Below are positions 39,147 to 48,966 of a DNA stretch of 64,000 nt, piece after piece (within the stretch, counting starts at the first letter, position 1; the number at the start of each line of letters is the position of its first letter). The stretch lies in NCBI RefSeq assembly GCF_001938565.1, contig NZ_MSYM01000007.1, forward strand, positions 268,336 to 332,335, written 5' to 3'. Below the pieces are notes generated by a model. It did not search any database and had not been told where the DNA came from. It saw nothing but the letters and a program-made list of their open reading frames with translations. A program made the position numbers and the translations under genes. Source of the stretch: Rhodoferax antarcticus ANT.BR. Its GTDB lineage: Bacteria > Pseudomonadota > Gammaproteobacteria > Burkholderiales > Burkholderiaceae_C.

Positions 39147-39205
39147 AACTATCCTTAAATATCTTAATTTGGATAGTTTATCTTTTTGTTGATAAATTAA
39201 GATAA
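39147..39205. promoter_or_regulatory. Overlapping inverted repeats upstream of the AAA ATPase, operator-like
   Basis: AACTATCC (39147-39154) mirrors GGATAGTT (39171-39178), and TATCTTAATTT (39160-39170) mirrors AAATTAAGATA (39193-39203). The two palindromes interlock, are A/T-rich in a GC-rich genome, and begin two bases from the ATPase start codon. The arrangement suggests a repressor operator over the promoter, or alternative RNA hairpins. Confidence 0.6.
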
Positions 39206-39207
39206 TT

Positions 39208-41166
39208 TCAACGAATGGCTTTGCGGGGTGCATACAAAGCACGCTCCAGAGATTGCAGGGCGCGCAAATACTGGCTGCGCCCGCCAAAGCTCAGAATGAG
39301 TTCACTGGCGCTGCCCATGTGGGTGAAGGGCTGCACTTTAAGCACTTCATCGCTCTCAATCGTGGTGATGCCTTCGTTGGCGTATTTGTCCAGTAGCGCC
39401 TCCATGACCTTGCGGGCCACTGGGCCGTACTCGGTGAAGATGTTGCGCTTTTTGACACGGCTGGCGCTTGCGCCGGGTCAGCAGTGGCTGGTTGTAGGCG
39501 ACGTGTAGCAATAGGTCGAACAGGTTTAGCTCTGTCAGGCCAGCCTGTGTCGCTTCTTCGGCCAGCGCTTCAATCAACACGCCCTGGTTTTCCAGTTCTT
39601 GCAGCAGCACCGCCTTGCGTTCAGCGTCATTCCAGGCTTGCAGGGACTGGTCGAGCGAGTCAAAGCGCTTGAACGAGTTAATGCGGGTGTCGTCGCGCAG
39701 GCTCTCGGTGATGAGCTTGCCTTGGGCGGTGAGGTACTGCACCCGTTCACGCGCCACCGCGACGATGACTATGCCGCCGACGATGTATTTCTTGGGCGCC
39801 TGTGCGTCGCCACTCCCGTTGCCAAAGGGTCCGAGCGGGTTTTCGGGGTCAAACGGGTTGTTTGGGTCGCCGGGCTGGCCGGATGGGTCTAGCGACTCGT
39901 CGGGTGGCGCCACAGGCTGGTCGCCTACCGGCTCGTAAATTTGCACCGGCTCGCCGTCAAACGTGGGGTCGGCAAAGAGTTCGGTGGCGCGCTTGAAGTC
40001 AAGAATGGTGAACCAGGTTTTACCCATTTGTTCGTTGATGCGCGTGCCGCGGCCAATGATCTGCTTGAACAGGGTCATGGACCGGATGTTTTGGTCCAGC
40101 ACGATGAGCTTGCAGGTCTGGGCGTCCGCCCCGGTGCTCATGAGTTTGGAGGTGGTGGCGATGACTGGGTAGGTTTTCTCGGGGTCAATGAAGGTGTCGA
40201 GTTCGCGCTTGCCCTGCGTGTTGTCACCGGTGATTTGCACCATATATTTTGGGTTGGCGGCGCAAATGTCGGCGTTGGCATTGCTAAGGGCCTGGCGCAT
40301 GCGGGCGGCGTGGTCAATGTCTTCGCAAAACACAATGGTTTTGGCGTAACGGTCGGTGGCCTTGAGGTACTCGGTAATTTTGCGGGCCACAGTGTCCTCA
40401 CGGCTTTCCTGCACCAGCTTGCGGTTCATGTCGGTGGTGTTGTAGATGCGGTCTTCAATGACGTGGCCATGCTTGCCGATCATGCCCGCCGTGGGGCGCC
40501 AGCCAAACGTGTCTTTGTCCAAATCCACCCGCACCACTTTATAGGGTGCCAGGTAGCCGTCTTCAATGCCTTGCTTGAGGCTGTAGGTGTAGAGCGGCGC
40601 GCCGAAGTAGTCGCTGTTGAAGATGTCTTTCGTTTCCTTGGGCGTGGCGGTCAGGCCCACCTGCGTGGCGCTGGAGAAATAGGTCACGGCCAGAAACAGG
40701 ATGCGCTACTTGGCCTTGCTCTTGCACAGCCGCCAGATGTTCTGAAACGCGGTGTAGGTTTTGCCAGTGCTGGTGGCCATGACCAGCAGCACGCGGTTTT
40801 GGCCAGTGGCAATGGCCTCGACCGAGCGGTTGATAGCGTTGAGCTGGTAATAGCGCGGCGTTTTGCTGGCTGAGTAATCCTATGCGGCGACCTGGCGCAC
40901 CGCTGGCGTCCAGCCTTTGCAGGCACAGTATTTGTCCCACAGCTCGGTGGGCGACGGACACGCACCAGCGCCCATAGCGTGCTGGTTGTCTTTGGCCTCA
41001 ATCACCGCCAACGGGATATTGGGCTTGTAAAACAAAGCGTAGTCGGCCCGCAGAACGGTGGATTTGTCGCGCTGGGCGTTTTTGCCACGCACCACCCGGC
41101 CTGCACCAGCTCGCAACGGATGAACTTCTCGCAGATGTTGCTTTCGGACAAATTTTTCTTATGCAT
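39208..41166 (-). pseudogene. hsdR: Type I restriction enzyme R subunit, decayed
   Basis: Fragments in order give an HsdR: N-terminus MHKKNLSESNICEKFIRCEL (from 41166), nuclease region DYALFYKPNIPLAVIEAKDN with the D...ExK residues, Walker [15 protein letters not shown], then QVGLTATPKE, TTSKLMSTGADAQ and IIGRGTRI of the helicase. Lesions: deletions near 41120, 40960 and 40700 (Walker A block joined to the ATP-dependent helicase part), in-frame TAGs at 40880-40882 and 40706-40708, and a frameshift near 39470 before the final MARKVMEALLDKYANEG. HsdR normally cuts DNA remote from unmethylated sites. No hsdM is present. Clearly dead. Confidence 0.88.
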
Positions 41167-41368
41167 CCGCCACCTTCCATTTCAGAGGCATTATCCCGCA
41201 CGCGTATGGCGTGTTTCATTGGGCGAGCCCCAAGCAGTCGCGTTTTCTTGGAGACTTTCGGGAGCACGCCATACAAGACAAGTACGCGACGATGTTCAAG
41301 GCGGTAACGCACGGGCGCCCGTGATATCTTCCCCACCCTCTCTGACACCCAACTCCCAAGGACTTCCC

Positions 41369-41764
41369 ATGCGTTTTATCGCCAACATCTTCTGGTTCAT
41401 CCTGGGCGGCTTTGTCATGGGGCTGGGTTGGTGGCTTGCCGGGCTGCTCTGCGCCGTGACGATAGTGGGGTTGCCGTGGGCGAAGGCCTGCTTCGTTGTC
41501 GGCCAGTTTGCGTTTGTGCCCTTTGGCAAAAAAGCCGTGAACCGCTCGGATTTGACTGGCGTCAAAGATATCGGCACCGGTACTTTGGCCATGGTTGGAA
41601 ACATCATCTGGTTCGTCTTTGCGGGTATTTGGCTCGCCATTGGGCACTTGCTCTGCGCCATGTTCTGTTTTGTGACCATCATCGGCATTCCCTTCGGCCT
41701 GCAACATCTGAAACTTGCAGGTATCGCTCTGGCACCCATTGGCCAGACGATTGTGGACAAGTGA
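41369..41764 (+). CDS. yccF: YccF domain protein
   Basis: A 131-residue inner-membrane protein from ATG 41369. It has two copies of the YccF (DUF307) pattern: NIFWFILGGFVMGLGWWLAG with VTIVGLPWAKA, and NIIWFVFAGIWLAIGHLLCA with VTIIGIPFGLQH. Four helices are visible. GACTTCC lies upstream as a weak ribosome site. Function unknown in general. Confidence 0.88.
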   Translation: MRFIANIFWFILGGFVMGLGWWLAGLLCAVTIVGLPWAKACFVVGQFAFVPFGKKAVNRSDLTGVKDIGTGTLAMVGNIIWFVFAGIWLAIGHLLCAMFCFVTIIGIPFGLQHLKLAGIALAPIGQTIVDK

Positions 41765-41888
41765 GTTGCAGCAGTTGCGGCATGACATAGCGCAGTGCGC
41801 AGCATGGCCAGGCCTCGGCAATCAGCCGTCAAGCCTTTGCGGCTAGGCTCTAATGCCAATTTCTTCACCGTACTTGAAAGGCTTGGCC

Positions 41889-42923
41889 ATGACTCAAACC
41901 ACGACCCAAAACCGCCAGATCCAATTGGCTGCCCGACCGGTAGGCGCGCCAAAGGCTGCCGATTTCAAACTGGTCACTACGCCCGTGCCGAGCGCAGGCG
42001 CTTGTGAAGTGTTGCTGCGCACGGTGTACCTGTCGCTTGACCCCTACATGCGCGGCCGCATGAGCGATGCCGCCAGCTATGCAGCACCGGTGGCCGTGGG
42101 CACGCCCATGGTGGCGGGGACGGTCAGCCGCGTTGAGGCCTCAAACAACCCCAAATTTGCCGTGGGTGACTGGGTGCTGGCCTATGCGGGCTGGCAAGAC
42201 TATGCGGTGTCCGACGGCACCGGTCTGACCAAACTGGACCCGAACATCGGACCGCTTTCCTACGCACTGGGCGTGATGGGCATGCCCGGCTTCACCGCCT
42301 ACATGGGTTTACTGGATATTGGCGCACCCAAGGCCGGTGAGACGGTGGTGGTGGCTGCTGCCACGGGCGCGGTCGGCTCGGTCGTTGGGCAAATCGCCAA
42401 GATCAAGGGTTGCCGCGTGGTGGGCATTGCCGGTGGTGCGGAGAAATGCCGCTTTGCGGTGGAAGAGCTGGGCTTTGACGCCTGCATCGACCACCACAGC
42501 CCCAAGCTGCCCGCGCTGCTGGCAGCAGCTTGCCCCAAAGGCATCGACGTGTATTTTGAAAACGTCGGTGGCAAGGTGTTTGAGGCGGTGTTGCCGCTGC
42601 TCAACACCAGCGCCCGCGTGCCGGTGTGTGGGTTGATTGCCCATTACAACGCCACCACGCTGCCCGACGGCCCGGACCGCACCCCGGTGCTGATGCGCAA
42701 CCTGCTGACCAAACGCATCCGCATGCAGGGATTCATCATTTTTGACGACTACGGCCACCGCTACCCTGAATTTGCCAAAGACATGGGCCAATGGCTTGCA
42801 CAAGGCAAGATCAAGTTCCGCGAAGACATCGTCGACGGGCTGGAGAACGCACCGCAAGCCTTTATCGGCCTGCTCGAAGGCAAAAACTTCGGCAAACTGA
42901 TCGTTCGCGTCGCCAACGATTGA
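41889..42923 (+). CDS. NADP-dependent oxidoreductase, zinc-free MDR (leukotriene B4 dehydrogenase-like)
   Basis: A 344-residue medium-chain reductase. It has LSLDPYMRGRMSDAASYAAP near residue 50, GMPGFTAYMGLLDIG, the cofactor motif AAATGAVGSVVGQIAK, and VDVYFENVGG-like YFENVGGKV. It lacks zinc-ligand cysteines, like YncB/CurA and prostaglandin reductases, which reduce alpha,beta-unsaturated ketones. Start chosen at MTQTTTQNRQIQLAARP; an upstream in-frame ATG at 41853 is less likely. Confidence 0.88.
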   Translation: MTQTTTQNRQIQLAARPVGAPKAADFKLVTTPVPSAGACEVLLRTVYLSLDPYMRGRMSDAASYAAPVAVGTPMVAGTVSRVEASNNPKFAVGDWVLAYAGWQDYAVSDGTGLTKLDPNIGPLSYALGVMGMPGFTAYMGLLDIGAPKAGETVVVAAATGAVGSVVGQIAKIKGCRVVGIAGGAEKCRFAVEELGFDACIDHHSPKLPALLAAACPKGIDVYFENVGGKVFEAVLPLLNTSARVPVCGLIAHYNATTLPDGPDRTPVLMRNLLTKRIRMQGFIIFDDYGHRYPEFAKDMGQWLAQGKIKFREDIVDGLENAPQAFIGLLEGKNFGKLIVRVAND

Positions 42924-43136
42924 ACCGGGTGGGTTCAATGGCGTAGGGATGATGCATGGCGAGGCGATTTTCAAGCGGCCTGTGGGCTTGGCGATAATTG
43001 AATGCTGTGTCAGCGCTGCAGGATATTTGCAGCCTGCGTAAGAACAAAGTTAAAAAACGCTCAAATACGCTGCAAAGGCAGTTGATTTTGATTCAACCTA
43101 TCTTTGTATCGACTTTCACAGGTTACAGACATTATC

Positions 43137-43184
43137 CGCCTCTAGCCCTTATGCAGTAAGCGCGAGCAGCACCTAAATTCATAG
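43137..43184 (-). repeat. Dispersed intergenic repeat, copy 6
   Basis: In reverse orientation: GTGCTGCTCGCGCTTACTGC, then ATAAGGGCTAGAGGCGG. It ends 12 bases before the GGDEF gene start. The remaining 213 bases of the gap 42924-43136 show no gene. Confidence 0.75.
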
Positions 43185-43195
43185 CAAGGTACGCC

Positions 43196-44782
43196 ATGGC
43201 CGAGAAAACTCCGTTCGAGATTGCGCGGGAAACGCTGAAACAGCTCACGCTTCGCAAGCTGGCACCCACGCCGCTGAATTACCAGAAGATTTATAGCGAA
43301 GTTGCGCAGTTGCCGTTCGAGCCGCCGTTTCCAGCCGAGCGCCTTCGGGAGATTGCGCTGGCGCTGCCCACCAAAACGCCTGGCCAGCAAAAGCAGCGCG
43401 GCCTGCTGGAGTCCGCCATCAACCAGCTCAACTGGGGCGGCGTTAAAACCGCCCTCATGGCCTATGGCGGCTTCAGCCCGGCGGCACCCGAGTCGGGCAA
43501 AACCGGCCTGTTGCTGTCGGACACGCCCAAATTGCTGCCCTCTCCGCCCATCGAGATCGCCTTGGCGCCTGCGGTGATCACCGCGCCCGCCCTGACCGCC
43601 GACTTTTTTGGCCAGATTGCCCGCATGATCGAGTTCGCCCTGCCCGCGCTGGGCAGCGACGACGATCGCTTTTTGGAGCAGACGCAAGCGCTGCTGAAGT
43701 CCCTGCGTGACCCATCCACTGATGCGATCACCGTCAAGCAGATGCTGGCGCAGTACAGCCACCGCTTGTCGTTTGCAGCCGAAGACCAGGCCGAGATCAA
43801 GACGGTGCTGCTGAAGCTGCTGTACTTGCTGGTGGAAAACATCAGCCACCTGGGCATTGACGACAGCTGGCTCACAGGCCAGACCGAGGCGCTGATGGCT
43901 GCCTGTGTGCCACCGCTGACACTGCGCCGCCTAGACGACGTGGAGCAAAAGCTCAAAGACGTGATCTTCCAGCAGACCGAGGCCAAATCCCGCGCGGTGC
44001 AAGCGCAGGAAGAAATGCGCCAGATGCTGGCCACCTTCATCGAGCGCCTCGCCGCCATGAACGAGTCCACCAGCGGCTTTCATGAGCAATTGGAGGCCGG
44101 TGCCAGACTCATTGATCAGGCCAAAACCCTGGCCGACATTGCACCGGTGCTGAAAGACATTGTGGGTGCCACCCGCACCATGGCGCGCGACAGCCAGGTG
44201 GCGCGCGACGAGTTGCAAAGCATGAAGAAACACGCCGAAGCCACCGAGGCTGAAATCACCAAACTGCACAGGGAGCTGGACCGCGTCAGCGCCCAGGCAC
44301 GCCACGACCCGCTCACCGGGGCGCTGAATCGCCAGGGTCTGGAAGAAGCCGTGAACCGTGAAGTGTCCAAGGTCAAACGCCAAGACACGCCGCTGTGCAT
44401 GGCCTTGCTGGATATTGACAACTTCAAGAAGCTCAACGACACCCTGGGCCACGCCACCGGCGATATCGCGCTGGCGCACCTGGCCGGCGTCACGCGCGAG
44501 GTGATGCGCCCGCAGGACACGCTGGCGCGTTATGGCGGCGAAGAATTTGTCATCCTGCTGCCCGACACGCCGCTGGACAAAGGCATTGAGGCCATGACCC
44601 GGCTGCAGCGCGAGCTGACCAAGCGCTTTTTCATGGCCGGTACCGAAAAGGTGCTGATCACTTTTAGTGCGGGTGTGGCGCAACTGGGCCCTGATGAAAC
44701 CGGGCCGCAGGCCATCAAACGGGCCGATCAGGCCATGTACCTGGCCAAGCGTGCGGGTAAAAACCGCGTGCTGGGTGCCTGA
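43196..44782 (+). CDS. Soluble GGDEF diguanylate cyclase
   Basis: A 528-residue cytoplasmic protein. The N-terminal ~340 residues are helical with a coiled-coil-like stretch before the catalytic domain (LQSMKKHAEATEAEITKL) but no sensor domain is recognised. The GGDEF domain begins near residue 365 (HDPLTGALNRQGLEEAV) and has active site RYGGEEFVILLP. RPQD lies five residues earlier, matching an RxxD inhibitory site. It probably makes c-di-GMP. Start ATG 43196. Confidence 0.88.
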   Translation: MAEKTPFEIARETLKQLTLRKLAPTPLNYQKIYSEVAQLPFEPPFPAERLREIALALPTKTPGQQKQRGLLESAINQLNWGGVKTALMAYGGFSPAAPESGKTGLLLSDTPKLLPSPPIEIALAPAVITAPALTADFFGQIARMIEFALPALGSDDDRFLEQTQALLKSLRDPSTDAITVKQMLAQYSHRLSFAAEDQAEIKTVLLKLLYLLVENISHLGIDDSWLTGQTEALMAACVPPLTLRRLDDVEQKLKDVIFQQTEAKSRAVQAQEEMRQMLATFIERLAAMNESTSGFHEQLEAGARLIDQAKTLADIAPVLKDIVGATRTMARDSQVARDELQSMKKHAEATEAEITKLHRELDRVSAQARHDPLTGALNRQGLEEAVNREVSKVKRQDTPLCMALLDIDNFKKLNDTLGHATGDIALAHLAGVTREVMRPQDTLARYGGEEFVILLPDTPLDKGIEAMTRLQRELTKRFFMAGTEKVLITFSAGVAQLGPDETGPQAIKRADQAMYLAKRAGKNRVLGA

Positions 44783-44809
44783 TTCAGCTGATATTTAAAG
44801 GAGTCTGAC

Positions 44810-45394
44810 ATGGCCATGATGATTTTTTTGGCGGGATTGCTGCTGTTTCTGGGCGTGCACTCGGTGCGCATCGTGGCGGACGACTGGCGTGACACGCAGC
44901 GGCGCAAGCTAGGGGTGAACACCTGGCGCGGCATCTACTCAGTGCTGTCACTGATCGGCTTGGTACTGTTGGTCTGGGGCTGGGGCATGGTGCGTGAAGC
45001 GCCTACTTGGGTGTGGATACCGCCGCTGGGCATGCGCCACGCTGCATCGCTGTTGAACCTGCTGGCGTTCATTTTGCTGGTGGCGGCTTATGTGCCGGGC
45101 AACGCCATTAGGGCGCGGGTGCATCACCCGATGGTGGCTGGCGTCAAGCTCTGGGCGATAGCGCATTTGATGGCCAACGGCAACCTGGCGCACATCATCC
45201 TGTTTGGCAGCTTTCTGGCCTGGGCGGTGGTGGACTTCATTGCCGCCCGAAAGCGTGACCGCCAAACCGCCTCAGTGCCGGTAACCACCAGCGCGCAAGC
45301 CACGGTAATCACCGTGGTGGTGGGGGTGGTGAGCTGGGTGGTGTTTGCCTTTTGGTTGCACGGCTGGCTGTTCGGTGTCAAGCCGTTTGGCTGA
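44810..45394 (+). CDS. nnrU: NnrU family membrane protein
   Basis: A 194-residue protein with about five helices and the NnrU pattern LGVHSVRI, NTWRGIYSVLSLIGLVLLVW and GVKLWAIAHLMANGNLAHI. NnrU is named from denitrification clusters; the family is related to isoprenylcysteine methyltransferase-like and MAPEG-like membrane proteins, and many copies, as here, lie outside denitrification loci. RBS AGGAG lies nine bases upstream. Confidence 0.85.
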   Translation: MAMMIFLAGLLLFLGVHSVRIVADDWRDTQRRKLGVNTWRGIYSVLSLIGLVLLVWGWGMVREAPTWVWIPPLGMRHAASLLNLLAFILLVAAYVPGNAIRARVHHPMVAGVKLWAIAHLMANGNLAHIILFGSFLAWAVVDFIAARKRDRQTASVPVTTSAQATVITVVVGVVSWVVFAFWLHGWLFGVKPFG

Positions 45395-45432
45395 TAGGCC
45401 GATGGACTGACGGGTGGGGTGGCCACGCCGCC

Positions 45433-45645
45433 TTACTTGATGCCCATGAAATACTGGATAAGGTACTTTGCCAGAAACCCGACAAAACCAAACGCCAGCC
45501 CCAGAAACAGCACAAACGTACCAAATTTGCCGGCCTTGGACTCCCAGGCCAGTTGGCCGATGATGAACAGCATGAAGAGAATGCCCGCACCGATGCCAAA
45601 GGTCATGCCAAATTCGCTGATCTGCGCCTCGGTAAAACCCCACAT
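45433..45645 (-). CDS. DUF2788 small membrane protein
   Basis: A 70-residue protein starting MWGFTEAQISEFGMTFGIGA, with two helices and the stretch LAWESKAGKFGTFVLFLGL typical of DUF2788. It overlaps the end of the upstream DUF2189 gene by one base, so the two are coupled. Function unknown. Confidence 0.75.
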   Translation of the reverse strand: MWGFTEAQISEFGMTFGIGAGILFMLFIIGQLAWESKAGKFGTFVLFLGLAFGFVGFLAKYLIQYFMGIK

Positions 45646-46511
45646 CAGCCTGGCTCCCGTTCAGGCAGTGCCGACGCATCAATCAGGTCACGGTAGGCGT
45701 GCCAGCTGGCGTGGCCCAGCAGTGGCACCAACACGATCAGCCCAACCAGCGCGCTAGCAAAACCCAACAAAGTGAGTCCCATGATCAATGCGCCCCAGAA
45801 CGCCATCGGTAGCGGATTGGCCACAACGACCTGCCAGCTGCTCAACACGGCCTGTTTGACGCTGATGTCACGATCCAGCAGCAGTGGCACGGTGATCACC
45901 GTCGAGGCAAAGATGGGCGCAACCAGCATGCCACCAAGCGCCAGCCACAGCTCGAACAGATAGCCCTGAGGGGCCAACACCACATGCTCGATGAACGCCA
46001 TCGGCGTGGTGATAGGCGTCGACGCCATCAGCGTGATCAGCGAGGCCGACGTCAGCACCCAAACCGTGCCTGCCACGGCTAACAGCAGGCCAAACTTCAC
46101 CAGACGCCAATGCCCGGCATCCCAGGCGACAACGCGCCCGTTTTGCCAATTCAGCCAAGTGCGCAGAATCAGCGCAAAGCGCACCAGTTCGCCTCGCGCG
46201 ATGGCCCGGCTGATGGCATAAAGACTGGTCGCCAGAATGGGCGCGACCAGCAAAAACCCTGAGAAGGCGCCAACCAGAAACCAGAACCGCTGCCCTGCAA
46301 GACCCAAAAGGATGGCGCCCATCAAGGCCATAACTACCCCGTGCATCAGACTGAGCCAACCCCCGCGCCATAAGTCCTTCCAGCCGAGCCCAAGCCAGCG
46401 CAGTGGCTGGCTAAGCGCAACGGTGCGCACCCCGGCAAACGCAGCGTGCTGCGCAGGCAGAACCTTTGACGGGACATTGGGCATGGCGCTTTTTGAATGG
46501 TGGTGCCGCAA
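45645..46511 (-). CDS. DUF2189 multi-pass membrane protein
   Basis: Up to 288 residues with six or so hydrophobic segments (for example WLSLMHGVVMALMGAILLGL and LLVAPILATSLYAISRAIAR), matching DUF2189. The start may be at 46511 or at the internal MPNVPSK nearby. Function unknown. Downstream DUF2788 is translationally coupled. Confidence 0.8.
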   Translation of the reverse strand: MRHHHSKSAMPNVPSKVLPAQHAAFAGVRTVALSQPLRWLGLGWKDLWRGGWLSLMHGVVMALMGAILLGLAGQRFWFLVGAFSGFLLVAPILATSLYAISRAIARGELVRFALILRTWLNWQNGRVVAWDAGHWRLVKFGLLLAVAGTVWVLTSASLITLMASTPITTPMAFIEHVVLAPQGYLFELWLALGGMLVAPIFASTVITVPLLLDRDISVKQAVLSSWQVVVANPLPMAFWGALIMGLTLLGFASALVGLIVLVPLLGHASWHAYRDLIDASALPEREPG

Positions 46512-46681
46512 CGGTAGCCCCTAGGCACCGGCGACCCCTTGTGACGTTGAAAACGCCGCCATGTTGCCACAAGATTTCTGGAATGCCCGGCTTAGCGTCA
46601 CGCCAAGCCTGCTCTTCATGCCAACCCAGGGTTGCAGCATCCGGTCAATTTGGGCTAACCGGAGCTGTTGGAAAAAGCGAT

Positions 46682-47239
46682 TCAATACCTGGGGGCCATC
46701 GGCTGCATTGGGGCGTTGCCAGGGCCGCGCTTGCCACTGCGACCCGGGCCTTGCATGGCTTGTATATCAAACACTTTTTGCTGCTCGGGCGTGAGTGCCG
46801 TGTACAACGCTTTGGTGGCATCAAAGTGTTTGTCCATCGCAGCGTTCATGTCAGTCATGCGTTGGCTGCGCAGGGATTTGATCTGGTCAATGCGCTCAGG
46901 GGTCGTCAGCTTGGCCATCTCAGAAGGGTCAGGCCACTGGGCCATCATGGCGGCACCAGGTCTCGCCGAATCGATGAACAGAGTCCAAGCCGCTTCCTGC
47001 TCAGGGGTGATCTTCAGCAGGGTCTTTATTGCCGCGTGACGCTGGTCCATCATGGCTTGCATGCGTGTAGGGTCCATCTTGCTCATGCGGTCATTGCGCA
47101 TGCCATAGGTCAGCGTGCTGTTACCGGGGCCCATCATTGGGTCACAGTCGTTCCACTGACCGCCACGCTGACCAGAGTAGGCAACGCTGGTAGCAACCAG
47201 CAGTCCGGTGATGAGAGAGAGTTTGAGAGTTGATTTCAT
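46682..47239 (-). CDS. Periplasmic Spy/CpxP-like LTxxQ protein
   Basis: A 185-residue exported protein from ATG 47237-47239: signal peptide MKSTLKLSLITGLLVATSVA, then a helical Met-rich part with LTPEQQKVFDIQAMQ (the LTxxQ repeat) and earlier KITPEQEAAW. Resembles Spy/CpxP chaperones and LTxxQ proteins that respond to envelope stress or metals. A longer frame reaching 47341 is rejected because it would bury the signal peptide. Confidence 0.8.
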   Translation of the reverse strand: MKSTLKLSLITGLLVATSVAYSGQRGGQWNDCDPMMGPGNSTLTYGMRNDRMSKMDPTRMQAMMDQRHAAIKTLLKITPEQEAAWTLFIDSARPGAAMMAQWPDPSEMAKLTTPERIDQIKSLRSQRMTDMNAAMDKHFDATKALYTALTPEQQKVFDIQAMQGPGRSGKRGPGNAPMQPMAPRY

Positions 47240-47429
47240 GATGACTTCCTTTGCGTAGAGCCGCTGACCTGAAAATGGCATCGGCGTGAGAAGAAGTATC
47301 AACGCCGCATGTATCGCGACTATGACGCCTGTTCGTAACAATGTAAAGATGCATGAAGGGTTTGCACTTGGATTGGTGGGATGATCGGCGCCTTGTCAAA
47401 TCTGACAGCGACCAACAAAAAGGCTCCCC

Positions 47430-48347
47430 GTGTTCAAGAACATCATTTTTTACCGTGTCGACCCCAGCTGGACCACGTCGGCCGAGCAAGTTCAAGAGCG
47501 CCTGAAAGCTGGGCGCTTTGTCGAGTGCGGCGCCAGCCAGGAAAAATCCTTTGGCTGGATCGAGCCCCGCGGCCAGGCCAGCGGCCCCTTACTCGAAGTG
47601 GTGGCCGGGCAATGGATTATCAAGCTGATGGTGGAAACCCGCGCGCTGCCCGCCTCGGTAGTGAACCGCAAGGCGCAAGAGCGCTTGGCACAGATCGAGG
47701 CCACCACGGGCCGCAAACCCGGCAAGAAAGAAACTCGTGACATCAAAGACGATATGCGCCTGGAACTGCTGCCAATGGCGTTTACCAAGCAGTCCAGTTC
47801 GCTGGTGTGGTTGGACCGTGACGCTAAGGTGCTGGTGGTGGACGCCGCCAGCCAGGCGCGCGCTGATGAGGTGGTGGCGCTTCTGGTGCAGGCCCTGCCC
47901 GGTTTTGCTGCCACGCTGATCAATACCCAGGTGTCGCCAGTGGCCGCCATGGCCGAGTGGCTACTGAGCCTGGAAGCCCCAGCGGGTTTCAGTGTGGACC
48001 GCGAATGCGAGCTGAAAGCCGCTGACGAAACCAAAGCCGTGGTGCGCTACGCCCGCCACCGCCTGGATACCGAAGAAGTGCAGCAGCACATCAAAGAAGG
48101 CAAGATGCCAACCCGCCTGGCGCTGACCTGGAACGAGCGGGTGTCGTTCATGCTGACCGAAGGGCTGCAATTAAAGAAGCTGGCGTTTCTGGACGGCGTG
48201 TTTGAAGCCAGCAGCGCCAGCAAACACAAGGACGACGACTTTGACGCCGATGTGGCGATCTCCACCGGCGAGTTGCAAAAGATGCTGCCCGATGTGCTGG
48301 AGGCACTGGGTGGTGAAATGCCGGTGGCTGGCGGCACAGGCGGTTGA
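47430..48347 (+). CDS. rdgC: Recombination-associated protein RdgC
   Basis: A 305-residue RdgC: starts MFKNIIFYRVDPSW (GTG start at 47430), has CGASQEKSFGWIEPRG and KPGKKETRDIKDDMRLELLP. It is a ring-shaped DNA-binding protein that modulates RecA. Length and termini match the family. Monocistronic. Confidence 0.93.
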   Translation: MFKNIIFYRVDPSWTTSAEQVQERLKAGRFVECGASQEKSFGWIEPRGQASGPLLEVVAGQWIIKLMVETRALPASVVNRKAQERLAQIEATTGRKPGKKETRDIKDDMRLELLPMAFTKQSSSLVWLDRDAKVLVVDAASQARADEVVALLVQALPGFAATLINTQVSPVAAMAEWLLSLEAPAGFSVDRECELKAADETKAVVRYARHRLDTEEVQQHIKEGKMPTRLALTWNERVSFMLTEGLQLKKLAFLDGVFEASSASKHKDDDFDADVAISTGELQKMLPDVLEALGGEMPVAGGTGG

Positions 48348-48540
48348 TCTAACAAATTGGCCTCATATGGTGGCACCCGACCAACAGCAGTCTTCCATGC
48401 ATTTGCAAGATAGCGGTCGTCGAAGTCCCTGGTCAAGCAAATTCACCCATTTGATTTGCGAAACGTACCAAGGTCACAACTCTGAGCTGCGACGTGAATG
48501 TCGCCCAGCGGTGATTGGCAGCGCTTCGTTTTGGGGTTGG

Positions 48541-48963
48541 TCACGTCCCTCTGCACCCCTTCGCAGACTCTGCCCAGTTCTCAACCTGCAATCCTGGATA
48601 GTCTCTGAAGTCGGCCCCGTTGTTGGTGACGAGCGTGAGACCAACGCTTACGGCGTGCGCAGCAACCAATCGGTCCATGGCGTCGCGGCTGCGTTCGCGT
48701 AGCGCAGCTCTGAGCACGCCGTAACTTTCGGCTGCAGCCTTATCCAGGGACAACACGGGGATACGGCTCGTCAGGGCTTGAAGCACACGCTCATCTTGCG
48801 CCCGGTTGCTGGTTTGCATTTCCAGACCAGCGCGCAGTTCAGCATAGGTCACCATAGACATCACCGTGCTGCCTTGCGCTAATGCCTCCAGGCGGCGCAG
48901 TACCTGCGGGGGCTGGCACTTGATCAGGTAAATGCAAATGTTGGTGTCGAGCATGTAGCGCAT
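48541..48963 (-). CDS. vapC: VapC-type PIN-domain toxin (pair 1)
   Basis: A 140-residue PIN-domain RNase: MRYMLDTNICIYLIK with the first Asp, a conserved Glu in TYAELRAGLE, Asp in RDAMDRLVAAHA and NNGADFRDYPGLQVENW at the end. VapC toxins cleave RNA such as initiator tRNA. It lies three bases after its antitoxin. Confidence 0.9.
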   Translation of the reverse strand: MRYMLDTNICIYLIKCQPPQVLRRLEALAQGSTVMSMVTYAELRAGLEMQTSNRAQDERVLQALTSRIPVLSLDKAAAESYGVLRAALRERSRDAMDRLVAAHAVSVGLTLVTNNGADFRDYPGLQVENWAESAKGCRGT

Positions 48964-48966
48964 GAA

